64,000 bases of DNA from Anaerostipes caccae L1-92 (GCF_014467075.1 NZ_AP023027.1:209001-273000), one strand, 5' to 3'. Counted from the first letter of the stretch, positions 51,548 through 61,441 are shown. A program made the numbers and translations. Notes: generated from the sequence alone by a model not told the origin.

Positions 51548-51575
51548 GCAATAGCTGAAGGGAGGAATACGAATC

Positions 51576-53753
51576 ATTGACAACCGATTTAAAAGTAAAA
51601 AAGAAGCACAGATAAAGCTGAAGGCAGACGCAGAAGTAAAATTACAAACGCATAATTACCTGGGAACTGAAAAAAGTTCTGCATCGGGACTTCTTGGAAA
51701 AAAGATTGTTTCCGGGGGTATAGATGAAAAAGCCTCATTATCGGATAAAAAGATCCACATGAAGTCCACGGAGATTCATCCTGTATCAGAGCCGAAGGAA
51801 CAAGAAGATAAGAAAAGTGCGGTTCTTGCAGCGAATTCTGTATCAGGGTTTAGAAAGCAGCCAGGAAAGAAAGAGAGTTCCCTGGATTATAAAAATACAG
51901 ACAGGAAACCCAGACAAGAGAAAAAGAAGTCAGGTCAGGAATCACGCCAGGAATCAAGGGAAGAAACTTATCCCAGATATTTGGCTGGAAGTGAGAAGAA
52001 CGCAGATTTTGAAGATGATGGAGTGCGGAAGAGTAAGGAGAAACCAAAAGAGAACTTTGTCCGGGAAAAGCAGAAGCAAAAAGCCAGCAAAGATCCTAAG
52101 TTTCACTTAGACAATGTTTCCGGGCCGGATATTAAACGGAAAGATTATGATTTTGGATTTAAAGATACCGTGACCCTCACACGAACGGAGCGAGGGTCTG
52201 AAGCAGTGGACCAGAAGTCTGAGGACAGATTTCAAAGTCAACAAATGCCGGGAGAGGACCGGGATACATTAAAGACCAGAAAAAAAGATGAGAAGATATC
52301 CTCAAAGAATGAAGTAAGACGAGGAAGGGTAAAAAAGGAACAGGAAAATACCCGGATGAAAAAAGCTATCCGGAGGCGCATGTATGCTTTCATGGTGAAC
52401 AAGCTAAGCGGTGAGGAACAAAAGGACAGTTTTGCAAAAGCCGCAAAAGATATCGCCGTCATGAGGGCTGGATTGGTTGTCAAACAGCTTGTTTTGTATC
52501 TTCTGGGGCTGTTGGGGCCGTTATTGGGAGGGCTGGTTACGATTGCCTTGCCCTTTGTCCTGATTATTGTAATCCTGTATAACACCCCTTTGGCTCTCTT
52601 TCTACCACCATTACAGGAAGGGGATACGGTACAAAGCGTATTATCGGAGTATTACCGGGAATTTAACGAGGAAGTAAGGGCGGCGGAAGAAGACAGTGAT
52701 GAGGATGTAACCTACAAAAATATGCAGAGTGGCGTGGCTCGTAGCAATTTTACCGATGTGATGATGGTATATATGGTGCGTTATGGAACCGGGCAGGGAA
52801 ATTTCTCAACCGTCATGAGTGATAAGAATAAAAAGCACTTAAAGGAGATTTTTGATGAAATGAACCACTTTGCATCTGAGACAGTGACAGATACGATCCG
52901 GGCCGGTGAAAGCCTTGGAATCATGACATTCAGTGGTTATTGCAACTGTTCTATCTGCTGTGGCCAATGGTCGGGAGGTCCTACGGCAAGCGGCGTCATG
53001 CCGAAAGCAGACCACACCCTGGCCGTTGATGCTTATAATCCCACGCTTCCTATGGGGACACATATCATAGCAGGCGGAAAGGAATATGTGGTGGAGGATA
53101 CCGGAGATTTTGACCGTTATGGTGTAGACTTTGATATGTATTTTGGAGACCATGGGACAGCCCAGAATTTTGGACATCAGGATATGGAGGTATTTTTGGC
53201 TGATTCCAATGGCAGCAACACGGTGGAAGTAACACACACCTCATTATATGTGTACAACCTTACCTATGAAGATTATATTGAACTTGGCAAACTGACACCC
53301 AGTCAGGAGAAGTTGCTGCGTGAGGTCATGAGTGACGAATTCCTGCACAGTATGCCTGCAAGCGGCATTGGCGAGCAGGTGGCACTTGCGGCGTTAGATA
53401 AGGTTGGCTGCCAGTATAGCCAGGATTTGCGGTATGAGGAAGGATATTATGACTGCAGTTCTCTGGTACAGAGGTTATATGCAGAATTTGGTATAAACCT
53501 TCCATCCGTTGCATCAACACAGGGACAGTATATTGTAGACAATGGTCTACAGGTTAGTGAAAATGAACTACGGCCAGGAGATTTGATCTTCCATTCCCGT
53601 GATACAAATGCGGGGGAATTTATGTCTATTGGGCATGTGGCGATTTATGTAGGAAATGGGATGCAGGTGGACGCACGAGGGACAGCATATGGCGTGGTTT
53701 ACCGGCCATTGGTTCCGTCTAACATCGGTTTGTATGGAAGGCCATGTCGGTAG
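51576..53753 (+). CDS. Cell-wall hydrolase, 3D plus NlpC/P60 domains
   Basis: The first canonical start is ATG 51759, but the frame is open and well-coded from 51555. The only ribosome site (GGAGGA, 51561-51566) fits an ATT at 51576, so I give that start with reserve. A long disordered basic N-terminus is followed by a membrane helix (residues 300-336 counted from 51576). A 3D-type domain comes next (DTGDFDRYGVDFDMYF), then NlpC/P60, with the catalytic Cys in YYDCSSL and His in GHVAIYVG. These enzymes cut peptidoglycan to let the transfer channel pass. It ends YGRPCR. Confidence 0.75.
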   Translation: MDNRFKSKKEAQIKLKADAEVKLQTHNYLGTEKSSASGLLGKKIVSGGIDEKASLSDKKIHMKSTEIHPVSEPKEQEDKKSAVLAANSVSGFRKQPGKKESSLDYKNTDRKPRQEKKKSGQESRQESREETYPRYLAGSEKNADFEDDGVRKSKEKPKENFVREKQKQKASKDPKFHLDNVSGPDIKRKDYDFGFKDTVTLTRTERGSEAVDQKSEDRFQSQQMPGEDRDTLKTRKKDEKISSKNEVRRGRVKKEQENTRMKKAIRRRMYAFMVNKLSGEEQKDSFAKAAKDIAVMRAGLVVKQLVLYLLGLLGPLLGGLVTIALPFVLIIVILYNTPLALFLPPLQEGDTVQSVLSEYYREFNEEVRAAEEDSDEDVTYKNMQSGVARSNFTDVMMVYMVRYGTGQGNFSTVMSDKNKKHLKEIFDEMNHFASETVTDTIRAGESLGIMTFSGYCNCSICCGQWSGGPTASGVMPKADHTLAVDAYNPTLPMGTHIIAGGKEYVVEDTGDFDRYGVDFDMYFGDHGTAQNFGHQDMEVFLADSNGSNTVEVTHTSLYVYNLTYEDYIELGKLTPSQEKLLREVMSDEFLHSMPASGIGEQVALAALDKVGCQYSQDLRYEEGYYDCSSLVQRLYAEFGINLPSVASTQGQYIVDNGLQVSENELRPGDLIFHSRDTNAGEFMSIGHVAIYVGNGMQVDARGTAYGVVYRPLVPSNIGLYGRPCR

Positions 53754-53877
53754 CATCAGCATACAAATTTGCTTTGAAGTTCTAATCGTAATGTAATTTA
53801 AAGGTAATGAAACTGAGGAGGGATAAACATGCTGTAAATGAAAAGAAGAAATCAATAAGAAATGAAGAAAAAATTGA

Positions 53878-53902
53878 GGGCAGTCGGCAAGACTGCCTTT
53901 TT
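53878..53902 (+). terminator. Terminator after the hydrolase gene
   Basis: GGCAGTC/GACTGCC stem with a GGCAA loop and TTTTT, 8 nt upstream of the next ribosome site. Confidence 0.7.
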
Positions 53903-53917
53903 GAAAGGAGAATGCCA

Positions 53918-54475
53918 ATGTCTGACTATATGGAGGACAATTTTTATTATCTTGAAAAGGTCAGGATGAAAGGGGAATACCATGTAATACTGTATAAAGC
54001 CTGGATGGGGCTGTGGGAGGCACGGGAGGCGTTTCTGGACGGTCTGCAGGAAGGTATGATAAACAGGCAGCTAGTCTTGGGAGTAGAAAAGGATGGAGAG
54101 AAAATCCCATTTTTCCAGTGTGATGATGGTAAATTCTATATACCAGAAATAAAATCCAGAGATATGCTAGGGAAGCCTGCAGATACATTACTGGAAGAAT
54201 TGAGTGGGCGTTTTGGGATAGAAGAATGTGGGGAGAAGCAAGTTGTTTATATAAGCGATACCAAAGAACAGGATTATGATATCCGCATAACCGAAACATT
54301 AAGTAAAATAGTGACGGTCAGGGCACAGAGCATGGAATCATCCTTATCAGAGGCACATGACAATTATTCGGACGCAAAAAGTGGTTATGTATTGGATTAC
54401 AGCGACCTGCGGGGTGTAACCTTGTCAATGGTGGGTATCCATCGGGAAAAGCCGCGGAATATGGGTGGGAGATGA
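53918..54475 (+). CDS. DpnD/PcfM-like protein (185 aa)
   Basis: I chose ATG 53918, 7 nt after AAAGGAG; an ATG at 53912 is too close and the frame opening at 53807 runs through the terminator. The C-terminal part, with ITETLSKIVTVRA and AHDNYSDAKSGYVLDYSDL, matches the DpnD/PcfM domain, seen in conjugative plasmids near primase and PcfB genes. The N-terminal half is unrecognised. Ends RNMGGR. Overlaps the next start (ATGA). Confidence 0.6.
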   Translation: MSDYMEDNFYYLEKVRMKGEYHVILYKAWMGLWEAREAFLDGLQEGMINRQLVLGVEKDGEKIPFFQCDDGKFYIPEIKSRDMLGKPADTLLEELSGRFGIEECGEKQVVYISDTKEQDYDIRITETLSKIVTVRAQSMESSLSEAHDNYSDAKSGYVLDYSDLRGVTLSMVGIHREKPRNMGGR

Positions 54476-55005
54476 GTAGGGAAACATTAAAAGAAAGACT
54501 GGAAGACTCTTTTTGCCGCTGGGACAAGGAACTATTAAGTGGAGGCAGTGATCCTTATTATACTGACGGGCAAAATATGAACCTGTTAAGAAACCATATC
54601 ATTAGCGCGAAGTATGATATGAAGGAGGCAGGGGAATTTCCAGAAATTTACCACCGAAAGACACCGGAGAAGCTGCCGGAACATTTTATGGTACAGGCGG
54701 AAAAGATTTATTGGGCAGCCGTTGGTATCTTCCGTCAATGTAGGGACGATGTGGACTATCAGTATTTATGCGGACTGGAACTAAGTCCTAAAATGGATAA
54801 TGGGCTTGAAATCAGAAATGCATTAAGAAATGTAAGGGAATTGGAGGATGCAATCAGGAACCAGGATTTTGTCATTATGAGAAGGCACCGTGAGATACCT
54901 GATTTTAAAAAATACAGACAGATTATTGAAAGCAGCCCAGAGAAAATAGAACCCAAAATGGAACAGATGAGTTTATTTACTATGGCAGACCGGGAAAGAA
55001 GGTGA
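54472..55005 (+). CDS. Hypothetical protein (177 aa)
   Basis: ATG 54472 overlaps the previous stop. The protein has YYTDGQNMNLLRNHIISAKYD, quoted in part as NMNLLRNHII, with helical and acidic remainder, and YWAAVGIFRQCRDDVDY. Ends MADRERR, where the last codons form the ribosome site for the giant gene. A frequent neighbour of giant methylase-helicase genes in related elements, from memory. Function unknown. Confidence 0.55.
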   Translation: MSRETLKERLEDSFCRWDKELLSGGSDPYYTDGQNMNLLRNHIISAKYDMKEAGEFPEIYHRKTPEKLPEHFMVQAEKIYWAAVGIFRQCRDDVDYQYLCGLELSPKMDNGLEIRNALRNVRELEDAIRNQDFVIMRRHREIPDFKKYRQIIESSPEKIEPKMEQMSLFTMADRERR

Positions 55006-55009
55006 ACCT

Positions 55010-58000
55010 ATGGATCAGCACACCATGAAGGTATCAGATTTGTATGATATTGCAATTTTTGATATCTCGCGTGACGGTGAACAGTGGAGAAAATATCTGG
55101 AGTTTTCTGCCAGGGGGAATTTATATCGTTTTGACTTTTTGAATACATGTATCATTTACGAACAATACCCGGAGGCAGAAATCCTCCTGGGATTTTCAGA
55201 CTGGAAGAAAGCAAAGCGTTATGTCAGGGGCGGTGAGATTGGAATCGCAACATTTCCCATTGAGATGCTGGGAGGTGCGCAGTATGTCTATGATATCAAA
55301 AGCACCGGCGGAAGGGTTATGCCTTGGATATGGGAAATCAATGAAGAAAATGCTCCTGCTTTTGCAAAGAGGCTATTTCCAGAACAATATCAGGAAGAAA
55401 ATAATTTCAGGATAGCAATAAAAAACTTTACGAGAACATATGTACGTGCTATAATGGAAGAGGAAAACGACAGGATTCATGAAATAGCAGTTCTTACCAG
55501 CAAGGATGAATTGGACGATAAACAAATGTCACCAGTTGAAGAATTCATCCTGCAGAGCACCGCATACTTGGTATTAAGGCGATGCGGGATTGATACTTTT
55601 GATACAGGACTGTCTGCAATAACAAACTACCAGGAAGAGGTGATACTATCCAAAATAGGTATCCTCATATCGGATATTGCAGAGAGGACGTTGCGGAGAT
55701 TTGCAGAGATTGCGAAAGAGATCCGGGAAGATGAAAGGAGAAATCAAGATGGTAGAACTGAATTACAGGAAAGAAAAGGACGGGCTGCTGTACCCGATGC
55801 TGGAGACAGGGAGCCAACAGGCGGAAGGGCTGGAGACGCTGGGCAGATACGCGAAGCTGGCACAGGAATACCTGCTGGAGAAGGAGGAAAGCCGGTACAG
55901 CCTGTTGCTGCGGACGGGCAAACTGCCGGAGCTGCTGAAACAGATAGAGGCGGAAGCGTGGGAGCTGCACGACCAGATCGTGGAGGACTACGTGAGGATA
56001 AAAGCGGTGGAGAGGAACATCAATCCGGCGGATACGATGGAGATGACCAGACTTCGAAACGAAGCAGCGATGATAGCTCAGGAAACCGTGATGCAGGAAG
56101 TAATCTGCAAGCCGAGGTAATAGATACTGATATAGAGGAAGGAACTGCTGTTGCGGTTCCTTCTTTTTCTGTTGAACCAGTGCCTGTAGAAGTGACAGAT
56201 GAATTATGCAGAGAAGTGGTATTAGCAGGCGCACTGGAACCTATCCTAAAGAAAAAGATCTATGATTTCTTTGAGTTAAATGAAGGGATAGAGGAGCGTG
56301 TTGAATTTCTTTATCAGATTTACGAAGGTGGAGACACCATTATTACTGGTGAGGGACTTGAATTTGAATATGAGACAGATAATACGGGAATCCAGTTATA
56401 CTGGCATGAGCAGAGGCAGTATCTAAGTGGGTATCTTCCATTTAAGATAGTGGCAGAAGAAATCCTATTATTAATCGAAAGCGGGGAATACTATCAGCCA
56501 ATAAAAAAGGACGTGGAAATACCGGAATCATTGGCCGAAACAGTAGAAAATTTCCTGGAAACGGCAGATGGCAGGATAGTATTTGACATGATTTATGATG
56601 TAATGACCATAAACTTACTGCCCCAGCAGGAAACCGAATTTATACGGCAGAGTTTCCTTTCCCTGCTTGGTTCAGATGTGGATTGGATATTTACCTCAAC
56701 ACTGACCTTCCATGCTGGAGAGATTTCTTGTTCTTTTGACGGTAATAAGGTGCAGACCTATCCGTGGCGTGTGATCCGGGACATTCTGGCCCGGATAATC
56801 GAATTAGATCAATATCCTGAATCCAGCCAGGATTTCTCTGTAGAGGAAATTAAAAGAATTCCCTGGTTTCAAAATCTGGCGTCCCAATACCAGGGGTTAT
56901 TAGAACAGGCCGGCGAGACACCGGCAGTAACAATACCATATTTAAGTGCGGATACCGTAATTGAGAAAGATGACAAAAGAACAGAGGATACAGGAGAAGA
57001 AATACAGGAGACCCAGGCTGATGGAAGAAGTGAACGGTTAAAGGCAGTATTTGAAGAGGCTGCAAATGCATATGCCCTTCATTCCATGGCATTGATTCCC
57101 TCCAAACCATTGATTCAAAGGTTCTTTGAACAGGCAGGGGAAAAGGAAAAACAGGAATTTCTTTCAAAAATTTTGAAAGTTCAGTCTAAGCAGGACTATG
57201 GAAAGTCTGCGCTAAATACAAGCTGGGGATTGATCCATTACACGTATGGTGAAAGTGGAGTCGTTGAATTCCGCCTTGTGAATGGAGAAAATGAAGGACA
57301 TGGGGCTTTTACCATGCAGGAAGTATCGCGTGCAATCCAGGCAGCCATTGATGTGGGAGAGTACCTGCCACCGGGGGAATATGAAGCGGCACGCAAAGAA
57401 GAATTTGCCCTATGTCCGGAAGAAACCTTCCTATTATATAAGGAAATGAGTAACCGAAACCAAAACGTCATTCAGGTTTCGGATTTTTTTTACCCTGATG
57501 GATGGGAATTCCCTTCCGGTGACAAGACAAAGTATAAGAGTAATGTCGCAGCAATCCGTCTGTTAAAGGAACTGGAACAGTCCTCCCGCCCGGCTACACC
57601 AGAGGAACAGGATATCCTCGCCAAATACATAGGATGGGGAGGTCTTGCTAATGTATTCAATCCTAAGAGTCCAAACTGGACAAACGAGTATCAGGAACTG
57701 CAGACGCTGTTGACAGAGGAAGAATATGAGCAGGCCAGGGGAAGTATTAATTCCGCATTTTACACGCCGCCCGTTGTCGCTAAGTCAATCTATAAAGCAT
57801 TGGAGCAGTTTGGGTTCACAAATGGTTCCATCTTGGAACCCAGTATGGGCGTCGGGAACTTTTATAGTGTCCTGCCGGAAGATATGCGGGATTCCCGTCT
57901 TTATGGAGTGGAATTGGACAGTATCAGTGGAAGGATTGCAAAACAGCTTCACCCTCATGCCGCAATTGAAGTCAAAGGATTTGAAAAGACAAAGTTTGAA

Positions 58001-61000
58001 AAGGACAGCTTTGATGTCATCGTGGGAAATGTTCCTTTCGGCGCGTACAAAATTTTTGATCCTGAATATAAAAAGTATGGTTTCCGTATTCACGATTATT
58101 TTTTGGCAAAATCCATGGACCTGCTTCGCCCTGGAGGAATCATTGCGGTTGTCACAACAAAATTCACCATGGATAAAGCCAATTCCACGATACGAAAATA
58201 CTTGGCGGAGCGTGCAGACTTTATCGGCGCGGTACGTCTGCCAGGGATTGCCTTCAAAAAGGACGCGGGAGCAGAAGTGACATCTGACATTATCTTCCTT
58301 CAAAAGAAGGGAAGTGTACTGTCCACAAATAAATCAGAGGAATGGATGAACATCACCTATACCGATGATGGGGTGCCGGTCAATGAGTATTATATGAACC
58401 ATCCGGAAATGATGCTGGGAAAGATGGCTTTTGACAGGCATACCTATGGTCAAAACTCTAATTATACAGAACTGATCGTAGAAGATGAGGAAAATTTTAA
58501 TCTTGAAGAAGATTTGAATCATGCTATTTCTTTTCTATCAGCCGATTATTGTCCGGTAGAGGAAAAAACGCTGCTCCCTGATGTAAACAGCAAGGAAGAA
58601 CTTCCCAATACCATGCCGGCCCTCTTAGATGTGGCAAATAACACATATACAGTCATAGAGGGAGAAATCTATTACCGGGATAATGATATCATGGTGAGAT
58701 GGTCGGGAAACGAGACGCAACGGAATCGTATCCTTGGAATGCATGCTATCCGGCAGTCGGTCAGATACCTGATTGATATTCAGACACATGGGTGCAGTAC
58801 AGATCAACTTGTTGAGGCACAGGAAAAGCTAAATAAGATTTATGATCCTTATGTAAAGAAGTATGGATATCTGTCCAGCCGTGCCAACAAGTTAGCATTC
58901 CGGGAGGACAATGACTACTATCTGTTATGCAGCCTGGAAACGGAAGATGAAAACAAGAATATAAAGAAGGCGGATATCTTTTATAAACAGACTATTGCGC
59001 CAGTTTCCATAGTTAAGAAGGTGGATACAGCCATGGACGCGTTGAAAGTCAGCCTGGCGGAATATGGGAAGGTACATATCCCCTATATGCTGAGTGTCTA
59101 TCCGGTAGAACGGGAACGGCTCCTGCAGGAATTAAAAGGGCAGGTATTCTTAAACCCAGTCAAAGCGGCTGATGGGAATCCTAATCAGGGATGGGAAACG
59201 GCAAGTGAGTATTTGAGCGGTCCGGTTCGGAATAAACTAAAGGCTGCAGAAGTGTATGCAAAAGATAATCCCGTCTATTTGGCAAATGTAGAAGCCCTGA
59301 AAGCGGTGCAGCCGGAAGATTTGACGGCAACGGAAATCGGCGTAAAGTTGGGAACCTCTTGGATTGATCAGGAAGATTATGAGGCATTTATCTATGAGAC
59401 GCTGAATACGCCGGATCAGTACAGAGACGGGACTTATGCAATCAAGGTACAGTTAAACCGATATACTATGTCTTACAAGGTTACTAATAAATCCAGCGAC
59501 TATTCTTCTGTGGCGGCAAGCCAGACATATGGAACAAAAAGGATTGATGCATATTCCATCATAGAGGCGTTACTGAACCAGAATGTAATTACCGTCAAAG
59601 ATAAGATTGAAGTTGGGGACAGTGAACGGTATGTAGTAAATCAGAAAGAAACAACTCTGGCAAGGGAAAAGGCAACCCTCATAAAAGATGCTTTTAAGGA
59701 GTGGATATGGAAAGATCCGCAGCGTAGAAAAAAATATGTGGATTTTTACAATCAGAACTTCAATGATAACCGTCTGCGGGTTTATGACGGTTCTTATTTA
59801 TCGTTCCCCGGTATGAATCCGGAAATAAATATGCGGGACCATCAACGGAATGTTGTAGACCGGGCACTGCATGGAAGCACTTTGCTGGCCCATGCGGTTG
59901 GGGCTGGAAAAACCTATGAAATTGCGGCTATCTGTATGGAGTTGAAACGGCTGAAGCTGATGCATAAAGCAATGATTGTCGTACCGAATCATCTTGTGGG
60001 GCAGATGGCGGCAGAATTCCTGCACTTATATCCCAGTGCCAATCTACTTGTGACATCGAAAGAAGATTTTAAAAGTGAAAATAGAAGAAAGCTGACATGT
60101 AGGATTGCTGCAAATAATTATGATGCCGTGATTTTGGGACACTCTCAATTTGAGAGGATTCCCCTGTCTGCGGAAAGGCGTGCGAAAATTCTTGAAAATC
60201 AGGTGGAACGAATTTCGGGGGCCATTGCGGAGATGAAGGAGGAGCAGGGGGCTAAATGGGGGATAAAAGATATGGAGCGTCAACGGAAAAATCTGGAATC
60301 CCAAATTTTAAGTCTGAGAAATGATGCAAAAAAGGATGATGTTCTGGATTTTGAACAGTTAGGGATAGATGCATTGTTTGTAGATGAAGCGCATGTGTTT
60401 AAAAACCTGTCTATCTTTTCAAAAATCCGTAATGTGGCAGGTATTTCCACCAATGGTTCCCAGCGGGCTATGGATATGTTCCAAAAGATCCAGTATATCC
60501 AGGAACTGACCGGAGGAAGAAATGTTATCCTTGCAACCGGGACGCCTATCTCCAATACCATGTGTGAAATGTATGTCATGCAGTTGTATCTGCAGTCACA
60601 GAAACTACATGAGAAGGGGATTGACCATTTTGACAGTTGGGCGGCCAATTTTGGCGAAGTTACCACTTCGCTTGAAATGTCACCAGAGGGCGGATACCGA
60701 ATGCGGAGCCGGTTCAATAAATTCTGTAATCTGCCGGAGCTTATGAATATGTTCCGGGAGGTGGCTGATATCCAATTGCCTTCAATGCTGAACCTGAATG
60801 TACCTAAGTTAAAAGGTGGGAAATACAAAATTGTGGAGAGCGTGGCGTCTGAGAGTGTTGAGTACATGATGCAGGAACTGGCTAAACGCGCGGAAGCAAT
60901 ACGAGCAGGGAATGTAGATCCAACGGTCGATAACATGCTCAAGATCACCAACGAAGCAAGGTTGCTCGGCACCGATCCCCGGCTGATTGACCCAGATGCG

Positions 61001-61441
61001 GAAGTAGATGGTGACGGCAAACTCTTTCAGGCGGCAGAGAATATTTATCAGGAATACATTGGTTCCCAGGAGTTTAAGGGGACACAAGCTGTCTTTTGCG
61101 ATATTGGCACGCCCACAGGAAACAAGAAATTTAATGTATATGACTTTCTGAAACAGGAGCTGATCAGGAAAGGAATACCAGAAGATGAAATTGCATTTAT
61201 TCATGATGCCCATAGTGATAAGCAGAAAGAGGAATTATTTGCAGACATGAGGAGCGGCAGGAAACGAATCCTCCTGGGAAGCACGTCCATGATGGGAACA
61301 GGAACCAATATCCAAAAACGCCTTGTCGCGGCTCATCACATTGATTGCCCGTGGAAACCTTCGGATGTAGGACGGATTTTGCGGACATTCAAAATAAAAA
61401 AGAATGTGGAGGTAACAGACAATGGCAAAATCATTATTTGA
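55010..61441 (+). CDS. Giant ArdC-like / N6-methylase / helicase protein, 3' truncated
   Basis: The 2143-aa protein starts at ATG 55010. Domains in order: an ArdC-like ssDNA-binding N-terminus (residues 10-150, LGFSDWKKAKRYVRGG); a G/D/R-rich linker (about 245-365) that overlaps a second reading frame; a DUF region; an N6 methylase with LEPSMGVGNF near 942 and GNVPFG near 1006; and an SF2 helicase with AVGAGKT near 1628, VDEAH near 1790 and GTPISNT. After PSDVGRILR (about 2125) the frame turns to FKIKKNVEV and stops, lacking the motif VI tail QRxGRxxRQ. So the helicase is broken by the TnpV-tet(O) cassette. Confidence 0.8.
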   Translation: MDQHTMKVSDLYDIAIFDISRDGEQWRKYLEFSARGNLYRFDFLNTCIIYEQYPEAEILLGFSDWKKAKRYVRGGEIGIATFPIEMLGGAQYVYDIKSTGGRVMPWIWEINEENAPAFAKRLFPEQYQEENNFRIAIKNFTRTYVRAIMEEENDRIHEIAVLTSKDELDDKQMSPVEEFILQSTAYLVLRRCGIDTFDTGLSAITNYQEEVILSKIGILISDIAERTLRRFAEIAKEIREDERRNQDGRTELQERKGRAAVPDAGDREPTGGRAGDAGQIREAGTGIPAGEGGKPVQPVAADGQTAGAAETDRGGSVGAARPDRGGLREDKSGGEEHQSGGYDGDDQTSKRSSDDSSGNRDAGSNLQAEVIDTDIEEGTAVAVPSFSVEPVPVEVTDELCREVVLAGALEPILKKKIYDFFELNEGIEERVEFLYQIYEGGDTIITGEGLEFEYETDNTGIQLYWHEQRQYLSGYLPFKIVAEEILLLIESGEYYQPIKKDVEIPESLAETVENFLETADGRIVFDMIYDVMTINLLPQQETEFIRQSFLSLLGSDVDWIFTSTLTFHAGEISCSFDGNKVQTYPWRVIRDILARIIELDQYPESSQDFSVEEIKRIPWFQNLASQYQGLLEQAGETPAVTIPYLSADTVIEKDDKRTEDTGEEIQETQADGRSERLKAVFEEAANAYALHSMALIPSKPLIQRFFEQAGEKEKQEFLSKILKVQSKQDYGKSALNTSWGLIHYTYGESGVVEFRLVNGENEGHGAFTMQEVSRAIQAAIDVGEYLPPGEYEAARKEEFALCPEETFLLYKEMSNRNQNVIQVSDFFYPDGWEFPSGDKTKYKSNVAAIRLLKELEQSSRPATPEEQDILAKYIGWGGLANVFNPKSPNWTNEYQELQTLLTEEEYEQARGSINSAFYTPPVVAKSIYKALEQFGFTNGSILEPSMGVGNFYSVLPEDMRDSRLYGVELDSISGRIAKQLHPHAAIEVKGFEKTKFEKDSFDVIVGNVPFGAYKIFDPEYKKYGFRIHDYFLAKSMDLLRPGGIIAVVTTKFTMDKANSTIRKYLAERADFIGAVRLPGIAFKKDAGAEVTSDIIFLQKKGSVLSTNKSEEWMNITYTDDGVPVNEYYMNHPEMMLGKMAFDRHTYGQNSNYTELIVEDEENFNLEEDLNHAISFLSADYCPVEEKTLLPDVNSKEELPNTMPALLDVANNTYTVIEGEIYYRDNDIMVRWSGNETQRNRILGMHAIRQSVRYLIDIQTHGCSTDQLVEAQEKLNKIYDPYVKKYGYLSSRANKLAFREDNDYYLLCSLETEDENKNIKKADIFYKQTIAPVSIVKKVDTAMDALKVSLAEYGKVHIPYMLSVYPVERERLLQELKGQVFLNPVKAADGNPNQGWETASEYLSGPVRNKLKAAEVYAKDNPVYLANVEALKAVQPEDLTATEIGVKLGTSWIDQEDYEAFIYETLNTPDQYRDGTYAIKVQLNRYTMSYKVTNKSSDYSSVAASQTYGTKRIDAYSIIEALLNQNVITVKDKIEVGDSERYVVNQKETTLAREKATLIKDAFKEWIWKDPQRRKKYVDFYNQNFNDNRLRVYDGSYLSFPGMNPEINMRDHQRNVVDRALHGSTLLAHAVGAGKTYEIAAICMELKRLKLMHKAMIVVPNHLVGQMAAEFLHLYPSANLLVTSKEDFKSENRRKLTCRIAANNYDAVILGHSQFERIPLSAERRAKILENQVERISGAIAEMKEEQGAKWGIKDMERQRKNLESQILSLRNDAKKDDVLDFEQLGIDALFVDEAHVFKNLSIFSKIRNVAGISTNGSQRAMDMFQKIQYIQELTGGRNVILATGTPISNTMCEMYVMQLYLQSQKLHEKGIDHFDSWAANFGEVTTSLEMSPEGGYRMRSRFNKFCNLPELMNMFREVADIQLPSMLNLNVPKLKGGKYKIVESVASESVEYMMQELAKRAEAIRAGNVDPTVDNMLKITNEARLLGTDPRLIDPDAEVDGDGKLFQAAENIYQEYIGSQEFKGTQAVFCDIGTPTGNKKFNVYDFLKQELIRKGIPEDEIAFIHDAHSDKQKEELFADMRSGRKRILLGSTSMMGTGTNIQKRLVAAHHIDCPWKPSDVGRILRTFKIKKNVEVTDNGKIII
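55749..56120 (+). CDS. Overprinted TnpV-like ORF inside the giant gene
   Basis: A complete 123-aa frame, +1 relative to the giant gene, with ATG 55749 behind AAAGGAG. The product (KDGLLYPMLE, LGRYAKLAQEYLLEKE, RTGKLPELLKQI) resembles the TnpV layout. The DNA here is visibly more GC-rich than around it, and the giant protein's own translation is low-complexity (linker). So this looks like a second gene in another frame. Ends CKPR. Confidence 0.6.
   Translation: MVELNYRKEKDGLLYPMLETGSQQAEGLETLGRYAKLAQEYLLEKEESRYSLLLRTGKLPELLKQIEAEAWELHDQIVEDYVRIKAVERNINPADTMEMTRLRNEAAMIAQETVMQEVICKPR

Noticed and set aside
53807..53917. N-terminal extension of the DpnD/PcfM-like protein
   Set aside because: It lies across a terminator hairpin, and the ribosome site favours ATG 53918.
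57726..58280. Long + strand ORF inside the giant gene
   Set aside because: It is a shadow of the methylase domain, with no ribosome site and unusual composition.
60280..61020. 246-aa minus-strand ORF
   Set aside because: It is antisense to the helicase domain, and its serine-rich translation is typical of a shadow.
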